Shown here: positions 34,575 to 48,700 of the stretch, piece after piece | Layout of the letters: each line of letters opens with the position of its first letter | Numbering within the stretch: position 1 is the stretch's first letter | Assembly (NCBI GenBank): GCA_911728455.2 | Contig: OU452226.1 | Span: 12,479,938 to 12,543,937 of the forward strand | Source: Marthasterias glacialis | Taxonomy: Eukaryota > Echinodermata > Asteroidea > Forcipulatida > Asteriidae | Length of the DNA stretch: 64,000 nt | Direction of reading: 5' to 3' | Translations under genes and position numbers: made by a program | The notes under the pieces: model-generated | Told to the model about the DNA's origin: nothing | What the model saw: the letters and a program-made list of their open reading frames with translations, nothing else | Database searches by the model: none

Positions 34575-35190
34575 TATTCGGCCGATGTCAAAATTAACAA
34601 CATACTACATGTAGTAGTACAAAGGAAAATTAAATTTAACAAAACGGGTAACTAAAATACAAGGTACATGTACATGTAACAAAAACAGGAAGGGGTTAGA
34701 CAAAGGGGTACTGGACAGGTAAGGGTTGGAAGGGTTGGGAAGGAAGGAGGGGGACATGGACAGGACTCTGGGAGGGGAACAATCCATTCTAAGACGGCCA
34801 GGATAAGCAAAAGTGTACAACTACACTATAACTCAAAAGCCTGCTTATCCAAAGTGACATTTTGTTCAGTGTTAGTAGTAAATGGAATTGAAATGAATTA
34901 AATTGAATTGAACTGAATTTAATTTCATTGAATTTAATGTACACATGCATGAGAAGTAGAGATTTTATTTTTCCAGAGCCCAGTTTCAAGGTTTTTCTTG
35001 ACCACAGACTTCTGGCGCCCTGTATGAAGCCATTTGATTCTATGAGCTGTATTTGAGCAGAATACCTGCACTTCAAGCAGTGCCAATAAAACATGTAAAA
35101 TGCCGGCAGATATGAAGGCCTATGAATCTCTGTGACAGGAAAGTGCGAAATTAAAAACACCTGGAAATGTCAACGTTTACATTTGGGAGC
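33770..35190. other. Intergenic stretch with simple sequence
   Basis: Contains what may be a shorter relative of the foldback elements with TTTCATAGAACTGCTT (about 34,274), an (ATT)n microsatellite at 34,543-34,574, a purine-rich stretch (34,680-34,780), and (AATTG)-like simple sequence (34,870-34,940). No gene. Confidence 0.4.
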
Positions 35191-35199
35191 TCTTGTTGA

Positions 35200-35915
35200 C
35201 AGTGGCATAACCAGATATTTTTATTTAAAGGGGGGGGGGGGGGCATGCTGGGGCAAAGACATAATTTTGGGGAGGGGCTATTCAATGTATCAAACCATTC
35301 ATTTAAACATTGTTTCAATCTCATGGGGGGGGGCAAGGCATTCTTCAAACCTTTTCCATTTGAAGTTGTTTGAAAGCAACTTGCAAGTTGTTTTTCTTTT
35401 AAATCTCTCTCGGGTGATCATTCTAAACGTTCTACTTATTTCAGTGATGTAGTTAATGTACAGTAAACAAATTACACATGTTTAACTCTGCACGATACAA
35501 AATATGCTTCCTTCTCAAGTAAATTTATAGTTTACCTGTACGTGTTTCAACAGCGGCCAATCAACATGAACTAGGTAAAATTTTAGGGGACGCAATGGGG
35601 TGCACCATTTTTTCAGGGGGTGGGGGGGGGGGGCACTTTGGGCCGATTAAAACTGTAGTTTCTGTATATATGCATTATTTTTTAAACCAGCCCCTTTTTT
35701 AGCACTTTTATGCCATTTATGTTTTTCTTTTATCAAGACATGGTAAGATTATCTGATATACATGTAGAGGTAAAACCAAATACATTGTCTACATGTAAAT
35801 AAAAAAGTGTGAAACATTTTATTTTGTTAACTTTTAATATGAAAAGTCCAGATTTCAAATGGGGGTGGGGCACCCTAGGGACATCAATGTTACACTGACA
35901 TCAATGTTACGCCAC
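35200..35915. repeat. Two poly-G repeat copies ending in (A)CGCCACTG
   Basis: GACAGTGGCATAACCAGATA and a run of 17 G occur at 35,197-35,243; another G-rich stretch is at 35,618-35,634, and TTACGCCACTG closes the region at 35,909. Ends resemble those of the poly-C element at 5,371-5,456. The limits of each copy are unclear. Confidence 0.4.
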
Positions 35916-36224
35916 TGTGTTTAAGTCACAGAACATCTCAAGACTCTGCAATGTGTTGAAATTGTTGAACTCTGGTCAAAACTTGGTACACTGAACACTC
36001 ATTCAACCTTGTGAGTGTGGTTTATGGGGTACTTTCATTGTTGCTTTTGTTGTTTCCTTTTCTTAAGAATTTTCCTCTGGGGTATAACTTGAACAAAGAC
36101 AACCTCGTAGAGAAGCATTGTTCCATTTTTTAAGGACCTACTTGTACATGTACTTATTACAAGAGCCTTTGCATCAACCCACACTGTACATCAAGTAGGC
36201 CAAAATGTCTTTGACGTGTCAGAC

Positions 36225-36290
36225 ACAGCTACCAACTCTCCCTGATTCTGCAGAAAGTTCCCTGAAAATAAATCAATCTTTCCATGTTCA
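36225..36290. repeat. Short dispersed repeat (partner at 55,167)
   Basis: CCAACTCTCCCTGATTCTGC and CCCTGAAAATAAA-CAATCTT match 55,167-55,230 in the same orientation. Confidence 0.5.
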
Positions 36291-36423
36291 GATGAACAAA
36301 TTTGAAAATCTCCCTGATTATGGAAACTTGTCCCTATTATGTTGAGTCTCGCTCTAAATACTCCCTCATTGTTCAAAATCTCTGTGATGGTAGTGTTGAT
36401 GGCAAGTGTTGGCAGCCCCAGGC

Positions 36424-36571
36424 TCGATTTCACAAAGAGCTAATATTGATCTTAAGTGTGAATCAATCTTAATTGCTGAGCAGAGTATGATGTCACAATA
36501 CAAATCACTATGGTAATACTGACAACTCGTCTTAAGATGAATTTTAAGTGCTTTGTGAAATCAAGCCCAGG
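36424..36571. mobile_element. Foldback element, TCGATTTCACAAAG family copy 1
   Basis: CTCGATTTCACAAAGAGCTA at the left and GTGCTTTGTGAAATCAAGCC at the right, with inner arms GATCTTAAG and CTTAAGATG. The same family occurs inverted at 57,105-57,247. It lies just upstream of the first AIFM3-like exon seen. Confidence 0.7.
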
Positions 36572-36789
36572 TCAGACAGTTGGAGGTCACTGCAAAATTT
36601 CACATTCAGTGATATCACATGTATTCAAAAAGCAAAGTTACTTTTCAAGTTATTTCATAATTTGTCTTTTCTCTGCAGAGTTGACTATAATCGTTCAAAG
36701 TTTGAAGAGACAATGTTTCAGATGGGTTGCTGCTTGGAAGACTGATCGGCATTAAACTGAGCTGAACTAGAATCACTCACAAATACACA

Positions 36790-39700
36790 ATGGGAAGCAG
36801 TTCATCAAAGAACCATTCAAACTCAGATGGGACAGCAGTTGGTAAGTTACCGTCTCAAGTGCTAATTTATTTTTTAAATAATCCTCTATGGGTGCAATGA
36901 ACACAAATAACATTTGAGATTCCTACTCCTTATCATTGCCGAGATACATGTGTGAACCCCTAAAAAATGAAGCCCCACCACTTCTAATTGATTTTTGTGT
37001 TTTGGGGGATATTTTGAGGTCTGTATCCAAATTGAGTTAAGATGTGTTGCCAATCACTGCACAAGTTTCAAAGCCACTTCCACGTTTCTCATCCAGCTTG
37101 ACAGAATTATATTCTTGGAATTGCTGAAATCATTATTCTATGAGAGTTCCACTGGCACAAAGAAGCCTTGACTTGACAAGAGAACAAAGATTCTCTTCAT
37201 TGCACTGTGATTTTTGTTTTCTGTATTGAGAAAATGTCAAACACTATGATTGGTACTAAATCCAGAACCAAAGCTGGTTCCCCAGTTCACTGGCTTACTT
37301 CCATTGACCTGAAATATAATAAATGAACAACGGTGGAAGCCTCTCTGTCTCGTAATCCTCTTCTTGGATTGTCTTGGAACAAAAGGACAAAGGTCTGGAA
37401 ATCGGGGATGACACAACAACGCCTGCACCATAGCCCAAAAATGGCAAGATATTGAGTGCCATCTGTCCTGTTTGTGTGGTTGAAACGAAGCGGTAGCAGT
37501 GGAATGACCAGGCAATATTCAATCTGGTAATCTGATTTTGCACAATGGCGTGTTTCAACGCTGCCCATTTGCTGGCTGGAAAAACATTTTTGTGGACACA
37601 GAGTGCAGAGTGTATGGCCAAGCGATGTAACCCACCAAACTCAAGTTCTGATGTCAGTAGAATCAGTAGAATGTGGGTTCAAATGGGTACCGATGAGGAC
37701 ATGAGATGATTCTTGTGATTGATTTAACTTGGTGTGCTGCAACAGAGGAGGCAGCACAGGCTTCATAGTCTCCAGGGAACTTGAATGAATTTAGGAATGA
37801 AATGACACTTAACCCTCCCATACACTGGTACCACAGACTGCCACAGAGTACCATATGTACCTTCCAGGCTAGCATTGGATGCATGAGTTTCTTGTTAGTA
37901 CAGCTGGTATAAGTCTCGGGAAACCTCCATGGCTTGTGTAGTGCGTACTTAGTCTCCACAATCTCTTGTGGAATTTTGTGGCAAGGGCCAGTTGGGCAGG
38001 AGAGTACAATGATAGTGAAAAATTGTAATAGTTAATTACATAATATGCACATGTACTCTGTACGAAGTGTCCATTTGGCAGATTAACTATAAATGGTTCT
38101 CTTCACTTTAGATGTGCCAGATACAGGCAAGAGCCAGGGAACCACTGGAACATCGGCTTCATCCAAGAAATCTCCCAGTAGTAAAGCATCCAAAGCACAG
38201 CCCTCGGGGAATGGGGATAGCGTAGTCAAGGTCACAGTCTGTAAGGTTGACGACCTTAAAGATGGAGAGTAAGTTTGGATAATTTTCATGTAGTTCATTT
38301 CAGTATTGAGCATGAATAAAGACGAGGTGATTCCTCAAGGCTTAATTCCCATACACACAGACCCCATTTTCCTCAAAATATAACTTGTTTTCAGGATCCT
38401 ACATTTTGAAACTCCTTAGGTAATGAAATGTATTAAAGATGCAGGCTCGTCACCATTACCCGACGGCTATTTCTGTGGCACAAAACTAACAGGTGCCCCT
38501 ACCTAGTTTATGTACAACGCGTGTGCCGGTAAAAGGTGATCTTTCGTGGCACGAATTTGTTTGTCGCGCGTTGACGAGCGTGCTTCTTTTATAGTCTCTA
38601 GTCCCTCTTTATTTGAAAAAAAGCTGGAGAGCTTTCTTTTGGAAAAATATTATGAAAATGGCTGATTTAAGTTTAACTGATTTCCAAGTTTAATTGATTT
38701 CCAGTTAAATTGTTATGTTGAATGATCTCAGGACTCAAGAACACTGAGTATACAGTGCTTATCACACATCGGTGTAAGGCAAATTGAAATTTATATTGAA
38801 TGATCTCTGTGTAGAATACGAACTGCTGTGCAGTGTGTCCTTGTTCTTTTTGTTTGGGTTCCCTGTTTTGTGTAACTTTATGTAAGTTAAACAAGTGTGC
38901 AGTTCAGTATTTCAATTTTTTTCTGTATTATCCTTTTAAAATGTTTTTCATACACATGTCATGGGGTTCTCAACTCCACAAGCTTGCATTTTGGAGATCC
39001 CAACCACTTGATGATCACCTTTTTTTGTAACTCGATCACTGCATATTTGTGTGCGACTTATCGAGTGGAAATAAGTGGATTGGTAAAACTGGTAAACTGA
39101 TTGAAATTAGAAAAGATAAATCCTCGTTGACCGTGTTTTTGGTTTGAAATTGTTCATCAGAATGCGGGAGGTAGATATGGGAAGTGGGAAGGCTCTCCTG
39201 GTGAAGCAGCATGGGGTATTCAGTGCTATTGGCCACAAATGTACGCACTATGGAGCACCTCTAATTAAAGGTAAGCACGCTGTGTTGGCAGGTTGTTCTT
39301 TTAACCCATTATCTGCCTGGCTGCTGGATTTCCTGTAGATCACACAACTGTTTTAACCAGTTCCCGCTGGGGATCTTCCATTTGTTCCCGTCCACCCTGA
39401 CAGGATTATTTTGTCAGAATTGCTGAAATCATTTTTCTTTGAGAGTACCGCTGGCACAAAGAAACCCTGACTTGACAAAGCCAAGAGAACAAAGATTCTC
39501 TTTATTGCATCATGCATTTTGTTTTCTCAACCAAGAACCGGTACTTCCTATACCGCTCCCTGTAACCGCATTGTTCTTTATGGCATCTCGAAAAGTGTAC
39601 TCTCGGGAAAACCCGACATTTGCCAAAATCAGATGGTAGAATTTGCCTCCATACTCCTTTTAATTTGTTTTTTTCTTTCTATACCAGAGAGGCATAGGCC

Positions 39701-42700
39701 TGTGCATGTTGTCTAAATTGTAGTTAAAGGCGTGCTTTTAGCATAGACTTCGTTTCAAGTCTGTGGTCATTTTTTTTTTTTTTAATTTGGAGTTTTGAGT
39801 TTTGTGTTGGTTGATGCAGACAAAAAATGACTGCGATCTCAGACTTCAAATCAAGTTTAACTTTAGCATTGATGTGTAGTATTTAAACTGTGACAATCTG
39901 TCCAGCATTTTAATACTGTCAGTATTGTTGTACAGGTGTTTTGTGTAATGGAAGGATTCGTTGCCCGTGGCATGGTGCTTGCTTCAATGCAACGACGGGT
40001 GACATTGAAGACTTCCCTGGGCTTGATAGTGTCGCCAAGTATGAGGTAAGCCCTACTCCCGTCACGATACACAACCAAACCATACAGATCTACTTAACGT
40101 TACTCTGTGGAAGCTCTATCGTTATCATTAAGATTTTTTTTTTGAAAGAACTGTTTGCATTTTCATTGCAGTTGTTTTGAAAGCTGACTTTTACTCTGGC
40201 GATCCTGTAAATAATCTACGTCACTTTCAGAGGGTTACGGTTAGGATTAGGGTTAGGAGTAGGGATAGGATTTGGGTTAGGATCACTTATGCACACTGGC
40301 AGAATGAATAATATATGACAGAAAATAAACCAAATTCTTTATCACTTGCTCTACAGGTCAGAATTGATGGTGATGATGTCATTGTCCAATCCACAAAGAA
40401 GGTAAGTTTTTTTTTTAAGCATGCATTTAGATTTTGATTCCCTGTGTGTTACCATATTGGGCACTTTTAAAGCCGAAGCTCAACATTGGTAAACTGAGTG
40501 TAAATGCTTTCATTCTTTGCACTAATCAAGATATTTGTAACAAAACCAACCTGTGAAAATGTCAGCTCACTTCATTGTTTCATTAGCGAGAAAACGGTAA
40601 AAATGCATTCAGCATTTTTGTACCCATTCATTACTATAGGCAGAATTTATGATATTATTTAATTTATTATTTAAAAACGATACACTTCAGGCGGAAATAT
40701 TTCAGGCGGAAATATTTCAAGGAAAGTTGTCTACCATCATTATCTTTATACCATGTAAGGTATATGTTTATGTTTTTCTTCTTACCAATGTTGAGCTGTT
40801 AGACGCCCACCATATCTTTATATGCAATTTGATTCCCAAAAGGGCAGACCATGGGCAGAGAGTAACCAAGTGGGAAGTCAGTGCAATGAGTTGATCGATT
40901 ATTAACTATTGTGTTGATAAAATCTGTGACGTAATTTTGATTTCATGCTTGTAACAGGCTTTAGAATCTTTCAAACGGATCAAAGACATGTCCTGTAAAT
41001 CCCCTGAAGTTGACAAGACCATCCTTGTAATTGGTGGAGGTAAGAATGTCGCCATTTGAACAGAAGTTGGAAGTTGTGTTAAGTATGTGTACCAGTGTTT
41101 TGGGGCCTAAAACAGAAGACCAATACAGTTAGGAGTGTGGTGGCCGAGCGATCTAGATCACCGGACTCAAGTTCTGTTGTTGTCAGGCAGCAGAGTGTGG
41201 GTTCGAATCACGGTCGCGGCACTTGAGTAAGATACTTTACCACACAATTGCCTTGTCCTTCGGATTGAACATTAAGCCGTAGATCCCGTGTACTAGGATT
41301 GGTAGTGCACGTAAAAGATCTCAGAACACTTATCATGGCAGAGTAGGGGTTTACCCCGGTGTTTTTGGTTCTCATGGCAAGCACCCTTGTCTACAGGTTT
41401 TCTTAGCCTTGAGAGCTACAGTGATTAAGTTCACTTATGCGGCATCCTTTGTTTCATTACCAGAAATATATTAATAGGGTAAGGTTTTAGACCTAGCCGT
41501 GAAGGTCCGAGACTGCAAAACAAGGTCAAGAAGAGCAATGTTAACAAAGAGCATGCAGTAACCTAAATAAAGCTTACTTGAGAAGAGGACAAGGCCTGTA
41601 TATCACATGACATGCTGCATGTACATGTACATGTATGATAGGTATACGCCCTTACAGAAATCTAAGTGTGCTTGCTGCAAGCTTGCCAGAAAGTGGTCTG
41701 GCAAGCTTGCCGGCACACTTGCTGGGTTCCAAAAATGCAAGATTGTTTCAAGTATACAGAAACATGCAGATCAAGCTTGCATTGCTTTGTGGCAAGCTCG
41801 TCGACCGTGCTAAATGGTGGACCTTACCACCGTGCTACTGGCTGCTTGGAATGCACGGCAAGCTATCCAATAAAAGGTGGCAAGCTTACCACTAAGTTTG
41901 GAATGTACATGTATTTAACGGATCCGATGACTGATAGTGTTTTTTTTGGGTTTTTTTCCAGGTGGGGCAGCTGCCACATGTGTTGAGACGCTGAGACAAG
42001 AAGGGTTTAAAGGTCGACTCATCATAGCAACAAAAGAGAAACACTTGCCATATGATAGAACAAAACTCAGTAAGGTACGCATGGACATTTTCATGTCATA
42101 AAATTTCCATACAGGTTGAATAACTATGGTAGAAATAGAGCGGTTAAAGTTATTCAAATGACAAATTGACTTGTCACTTGTAAGCGAGTACAAAAAATAT
42201 CTACTGTCTACACATATTTATCTATTTACATAGGCCCTGACATCATCCGGAGAGGAGTTGTCCCTACGCAAGCCAGATTTCTACAATGTCTACGACGTCG
42301 AAGTCCAGACGGATATGGAAGCCACCGAGGTGGACACTTTGCTGAATTCAGTCACCTTCAAGAATGGCAAGAGTGTCAACTTTGACACCCTTCTCGTTGC
42401 TACTGGGGGAACGTAAGAAAACGCTTATCTCAGATGACTTCATTTCCAAATAGACCCCCCCCCTTTGCGTCAACCTTGCTACCATGGGCAGCGCGCCTTA
42501 TCGATACCTCTCATCTCTAACCCTTGGTAGTGAAGCACTGTAAATCAACCCTGATTGGCTCTCAAATGTTACTGCTTTGTACGCATGCCCTTTAAACATT
42601 TTTGAGCCCCTGTAGGGTGTTCAGTATGCTCATGTCAAAATGAATACGCACTCATCAAAGAGCAAGTTTTTGTTTTATGCAATCCTACTTCAAATAAACC

Positions 42701-45700
42701 TTTTTTACACGGTCACCCTAAATTGTATACAATTGGACAGGTCACAAATCAGAGAAGAATGAGAGGGGACCAGTTGCTCCATAATTTGATGCCTCTTTTG
42801 CGGGCTACCATACTTGAGCACACAGGGAGTGGAGCGGCCACAGGCTTGATTGTAATCTCCCCTTTTTTGGTAGATTTTAGTGTCACAATTCCAGGGGTTT
42901 TGATCGAGCCAACCTCGGTACCCAAATAATGGCGCCGTGAGATTAATTACCCCTGGGAATGAGGTTGCCCATGCGTAGGCCGCCATCGCTGAAGTCAAAC
43001 TATAAAAACATGGTCTTCCTTGGACCTCAGTGAGAGCTCTGCTTGAGCGTGTGACATCACAAGCAAGGGGTCTGTTTGCCTCTACCCTAAGTTTGTAATT
43101 GCTTGTTATGTGGTAAAATTAAATCTTCAAAAAAGATTCACCCCAAAACTCTGTTTCAGAAGAAAAGGCACTGTCTGGATTACAATTGTATCTCAAGAAG
43201 ATATGCACTCTATCAGACTACAACATTTTGTAAGAATTCCAAATTGAATCTCCTGTAACATTCTATATCATGATCAGCTACATCATTAATGTTTATTAAT
43301 CATTAATATTTCACATAATGTGTTATTGGGAAATTATTAGACAACGTTTTTGCTTAACTCAAGTGATAATCTACAGTGTGTTTGTATTCCATTAAGTACA
43401 ACATACTGTTTATTCAACTTTCAAAGTTATTGCTATTTTTGTTGGGGTGTAATGGAGCCATAATATATTAAATTCTTGTTTCAGGAAATGTTACTTTTAT
43501 CACTGAAAAACCCCAAAATGTCTTTGTCTGATTTTAAGAATTGCTTACTATCCCACAGCCCAATTAAACTAGATATTCCAGGCAATGACTTGAAGAATGT
43601 CTGCGTACTACGAAGTCCTGAAGATGCCAATTACATCGCCGAGCAGGGCAAGGGTAAAAACGTGGTCATCCTCGGTACCTCGTTCATTGGTAAGCATTTC
43701 ATGTAGGTCAAGTTGTTGAGAAAACTAGGTGGGGGTGGATCTAGAGAGTTGTATGCGTTGGTGGGTTGGGGTGGGACTGCCACGGATTCAGTGTGCCATT
43801 ATGTAAGCATTTATTTATTGATTTACTTTTGCTAAGAGATGGCGGGGATGGGGGGGGGGGGGTTGGAGGGAGAAGCACATCTACTCCCTCCCCATGTTGG
43901 TTTCTTTTGTTTCCATTCCCTCCATCATTCAGTATCATAGTATTTTGCTAGAGGGGATGGGGATGGGGGAGAGGAAGGGGGGGGATGGGAAACATATACC
44001 CCCATCTGCACCTCCATGGCCGCCATGGATCCACCACAGTAGGTTTATTAGAATACCTTTCGTTCTTACATGTACACGTTATTTACAACACTGTATAATA
44101 ATTGTCAATTTATTGCCATAAATGATAACACTAATATTGACCCATTTCACAACATGCAGCGCACTTTACACGCACTATCCAGTCCGCCATTTTGGGAGTC
44201 AAAATGTACTCAAAGGAATTGACTCCCAAAATGGAGGACATGGTAGACTCTCACTGTGCGGAGGTGCGTTCCGCATCGTGCAAGGGGTCAATAGCCATGG
44301 TATTTTTGTACCTCTTTGTGGACAAGGTATGGAGATGGCTGCTTATTTTGCTGGTAAAGCGTCTAGCGTCTCAATAGTAGGCAGAAGCTCCGCCCCTTAC
44401 ATTGCTTCATTAGGAGAATCCATCGGCAAAGCGCTGCAAAAGGTAGCTTAGCTTAATCTAGTTCCTTGACCATAGTTGAGTATTGCCATTACATTAATCA
44501 CGGTTTTCAAAAAGCATGCACCAGTTTGTATTTAGAAGAAAAGCTTTGCACATTTTGTAAAAACTTTCAAAACTGGCAAATAAAGCAAGAAGTTTCAAAA
44601 ATGCTTTCAAAACATCAGACCTGGAATAACACAGAGGACACAGACACCATGGCCTCGGTTGCCCTGGTCTTGTCCTTGGTGCCCCTTCAAAACTTGTCCA
44701 TAGACTGTAAGATTTTCCAATGGAAGTGCCCTTTGTAAAATGTAAATGGCCTTGCCCTCTCACAGATGCAATTTTAGGCCTGAAACATTTCAGTGAGCAT
44801 TTTTCTTTTATTTTTTCATATATATTTTTTTAAATTGCTGTCCAATTCAAGATGGCAGAAGCGAAGGGCATAAAGTTTTACCTAAACAGTAACCCTGAGA
44901 GATTAAACGGCGACAATGGTCAGTTAACGGAGGTGGTGTTGAAGAATGGTGAGAGGATACCAGCTGACATATGCATCATGGGTGTAGGAGTTAGACCATC
45001 CACTGGGTTCCTGAAGGATAGTGGGATCACACTGAATGCCAAGAACGCTGTGATCGTTGACAAGGTAACCGGCATGATATTCTTCCCATCTTGACTAGAT
45101 TTCCGATTTGTTTTCCCCTCGGAATAGTAAGTAAGTTTATTATTCAATGGCCTAAAAATGCCTCATACCCGATGTTGGTCAGCCAGTTGTTCTCAATCAA
45201 GTACTGTGTTCATGGGTCATTTGTCATGTCTGCAATTCACGGAGCATAGTGCTGGTTAAATATTGCTCAGCCTTTTGTTTTTAATTTTTTTATTATTGTT
45301 TTTTTTATTCTGACTGTTTTTTTTTCTTCAAATGTATATATAACATTTCATGGTTGTTGAAAAAAGGTTTCCTTGATTATTTATGTATGTCTTGTTTTCC
45401 CCGGCTTAAAATGTACTGAGTATATTCTACTTTAAAGCGCATACCAGGAAGATAAATATCACTTTGTGAATTGTGATGAATTAAAATTGAAAAAAATGTG
45501 AATCAGATGTCATAGGGTGATCTACACGTACAGGGCTGCATTTCATCACTTTCAGTGGCGCATCCTGAGGTGGGGCAGGGAGGGGTGGAGGCCCCCCTCC
45601 CTCACCGCCCCGCTCAAAATGCTTGGCCCTCCCCCCAAAAGCAAAACAGATCGGAAAAAAACCACAAATGGGTATTATGAACTACGTCAATGATGGAAAT

Positions 45701-48700
45701 TTACTTACATGTCTGCTGCCACCTAGTGCCCCAGTGTCTCATGTGGGACTCATCGCTGGCGATCAGGCCTTCTGGTGCAGTAGCCATGCTGATGTGACAA
45801 TGGTGATGAGTCGTTAACACAGTTGGTATGTGGAAGTCCAGCCTGGACTAAAGACGGAGGTGGCGTATAAGGTATATCATGGAGCCAAAAACTTTCTCCA
45901 TGGGTGTCGTCTGCGAAATGCTGCAGAGACCATTTGAAGATGGAGACACTGGTAAATTCCTACACGTATGTCCAGCTAAATTTAATAGCATGTCCTTTTG
46001 TCTTCTATTATTCATGGTTTTTAGTTCCTGCGGACCAACAAACCCAACGTGTTTGCAGCTGGAGACATTGTTCAGGTACCTCTAGCCATGATGGATGACC
46101 TAGAGGTTAATATTGGCCACTGGCAGGTAGCCTCAGGACATGGTAAGTGCAGTTCCAGCATTTTTAAAAAATGAACACAACTCAAGGCAGGTTGCCTAAA
46201 ATCCCTCCAGCAAGATTTATGGTAGAGATTACGTTAGGTGAATGGGGTGAATAGGCCATATTTTTGACAGCAAGAGGGTGCAATAATAATAATAATACTT
46301 TACATTTATAATGCGCTATGTCTGTCATAAATGACACTCCTGGCGCCGAATTATCAAATCTGGTGGAGTGGAGATTGTTATGAATGATTTTATGAGATGA
46401 AGCAACCATAATACAACACCTTGAAAGGAATACAAGGTGAGGTGCACATATTGCTGCCAGACCATGCCAGAAACACCGGGGCAAACCCCTTCTCTTTACA
46501 ATAAGTGTACTGGGTTCTTTTACGTGCATTACACAACACACAGGACCAACGGCTTTACGTCCCATCCGAAGTACGAAGCAATAATGGTTAAGTGTCTTGC
46601 TTAAGGACACAAGTGTCAAGACCGGGACTCGAACCCACACTCTGCTGATCAGAAACACCAGAGCTTGAGTCCGGTGCTCTTAACCGCTCGGCCACGACAC
46701 GCCATAATAATAATTCCATTTTTAAAGTACAAAAATATTTAAAAACATTAAAAATAAACATTTTCAAAGCAAATATTTTACACTGATTACATTGTAAAAC
46801 TGTCAAGAAAAAAAACCTCAAAAGTTGTATATTAACTGCTTTGTTAGAAGTCTAAATGCATCTGGTTTACCACACTATTTCTATGGTTTGACCCCCAATC
46901 TACCCCAAAGGGCGCCCTCTTGCTGTCAAAAATAAGGCCTAGTGGAGAATACGTTCCTGGATCTGTCTCTTTCTGTCTCATAGGTTGCATACTTTGTGCC
47001 CCCTTACTTTTTGTTCAGGTCGCATTGCTGCACTGAACATGCTGGATCAAGAAGTGGAGCTTGACAGTGTCCCTTACTTCTGGACAATGCTGTTTGGCAA
47101 GAGTGTCAGATATGCAGGTAGGGTACCAGACATCTAAATCAGACCAGACATCAATTCAGACTTTATGAGTTACATCCTACGCACCAACAGGATAGCATGT
47201 GTACATAACCTTTGTACTTATGAAAGACGACTTATGATGGCAGTTGCGTGAAAAAGGTGTATTGGATGAGTCAATAATGTATTTACTTCCACACTTTAAT
47301 CCAGAGGTCGCAGGCTCAAATCCCATTCCAGTAAATTTTTCCTTACTCACCCCGAAATTGAATAAAAATTTACCCAGTCAGATTCCCTTGTGGTTTATTG
47401 CTTGATATTTATGATAAAAATTGCACTTAGGGTGATTCCTGTACTGCTGCTTCCCAGGTTGTATCGTATACTTGGTGTGATCCCTGGCTATACGGCAGTT
47501 TCAGGTTGTATGGCATCTGATTGGCACACCTAAACAAAGATACTGACAAAATAGGGAGACCGGCAACATTAGGGCTAGATAGCTCAGTGGGTAGAGCGCC
47601 CTCACGTTAATCCGGGGGTTGCAGGTTCAGTCAATTTTGTTTTGTTCACCCCAAAATTAAATTCAAATTGACCTAGTCAGTTATCCAATGATCTGTTGCT
47701 TGATATTTACCTCCACACTTTCACAAACAATATGTCCAGTGTAGATGTTCCTGAGATTACTTCAATTTGTAGTGACTAATATTTTAACTAAATTTATATT
47801 GTAACTGATTCTGTTTTGATATCTTTAATTACAGGCTATAACGCTGGTTATGAAGACGTCGTCATTGTAGGTAATCCAGACGAGTTGAAGTTTGTGGCTT
47901 ACTACATCAAGTTAGTATTAGTATTTAGGCAGTTGTTACAGTACATACTACTCACTACTATTATAACGTTTTGGTAATGAAACCTAGGCCTGAAGATACA
48001 TCGTGTGTGCCCTGTAAAAGGGCATAAGGACTTACGCCCTTTTACCAGGCACATAAAGTATTTCATCCCAGTATTAAAAAGACTTAAGCAATAAAATGGC
48101 CCCTGACATGAAAAATATGGCATAATTGTTTCATTTTTGTTGCCCAAAGATGTGTTTTCCCATTCACATGCAGAATTTGACCATCATATATTAACTTTTG
48201 AATGGCAAACAATCGATCAAACCTTCCCACTCAGTTTTCTTGAAACACAAAATTTCACAAAATTTGCTTACGCCCTTTTATCGGGAACTTGTCATTCATC
48301 CTTTTACTGGGCACACGACAACATGTCAAGAGCCGATGATGGAGGAATCACAGTTTCAGATGTGAGAGGAAAACCCAAGCAGATAAGAAGGGACTGAAAT
48401 GTCGCCTTTAAGGCTCACTGAAGTGAATATTTCTTAGGAACATATTTTGTGCTACATTCTAATCCCCTTTAGTGTATGAAAACTAATTATCATCCCGTTT
48501 TGGTTAATTTGATTGAAAAGTGCACTTCTTTAAACATTTGAAATTGTCCATGCTTTTCCGGACAACTGAGGGCACTGTTACCGTGATGTCATTTCAGGGA
48601 GACGCTGTGGTTTTCTGTTGAAACTCATAAAATTGTGAACCCACAACTTTGCTTATTGAAAGCATTTTTGAGAAAAGTTTGCTCATCGGCTTACTGCCAT

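Noticed and set aside
37237-37621. Three overlapping minus-strand open frames of about 90-108 codons in AIFM3 intron 1
   Set aside because: No family resemblance or splice partners. They overlap a dispersed repeat that recurs in intron 3.
47573-47640. A functional tRNA-Asn gene
   Set aside because: The acceptor stem and T arm do not pair properly, and a related truncated copy with the same body lies nearby.
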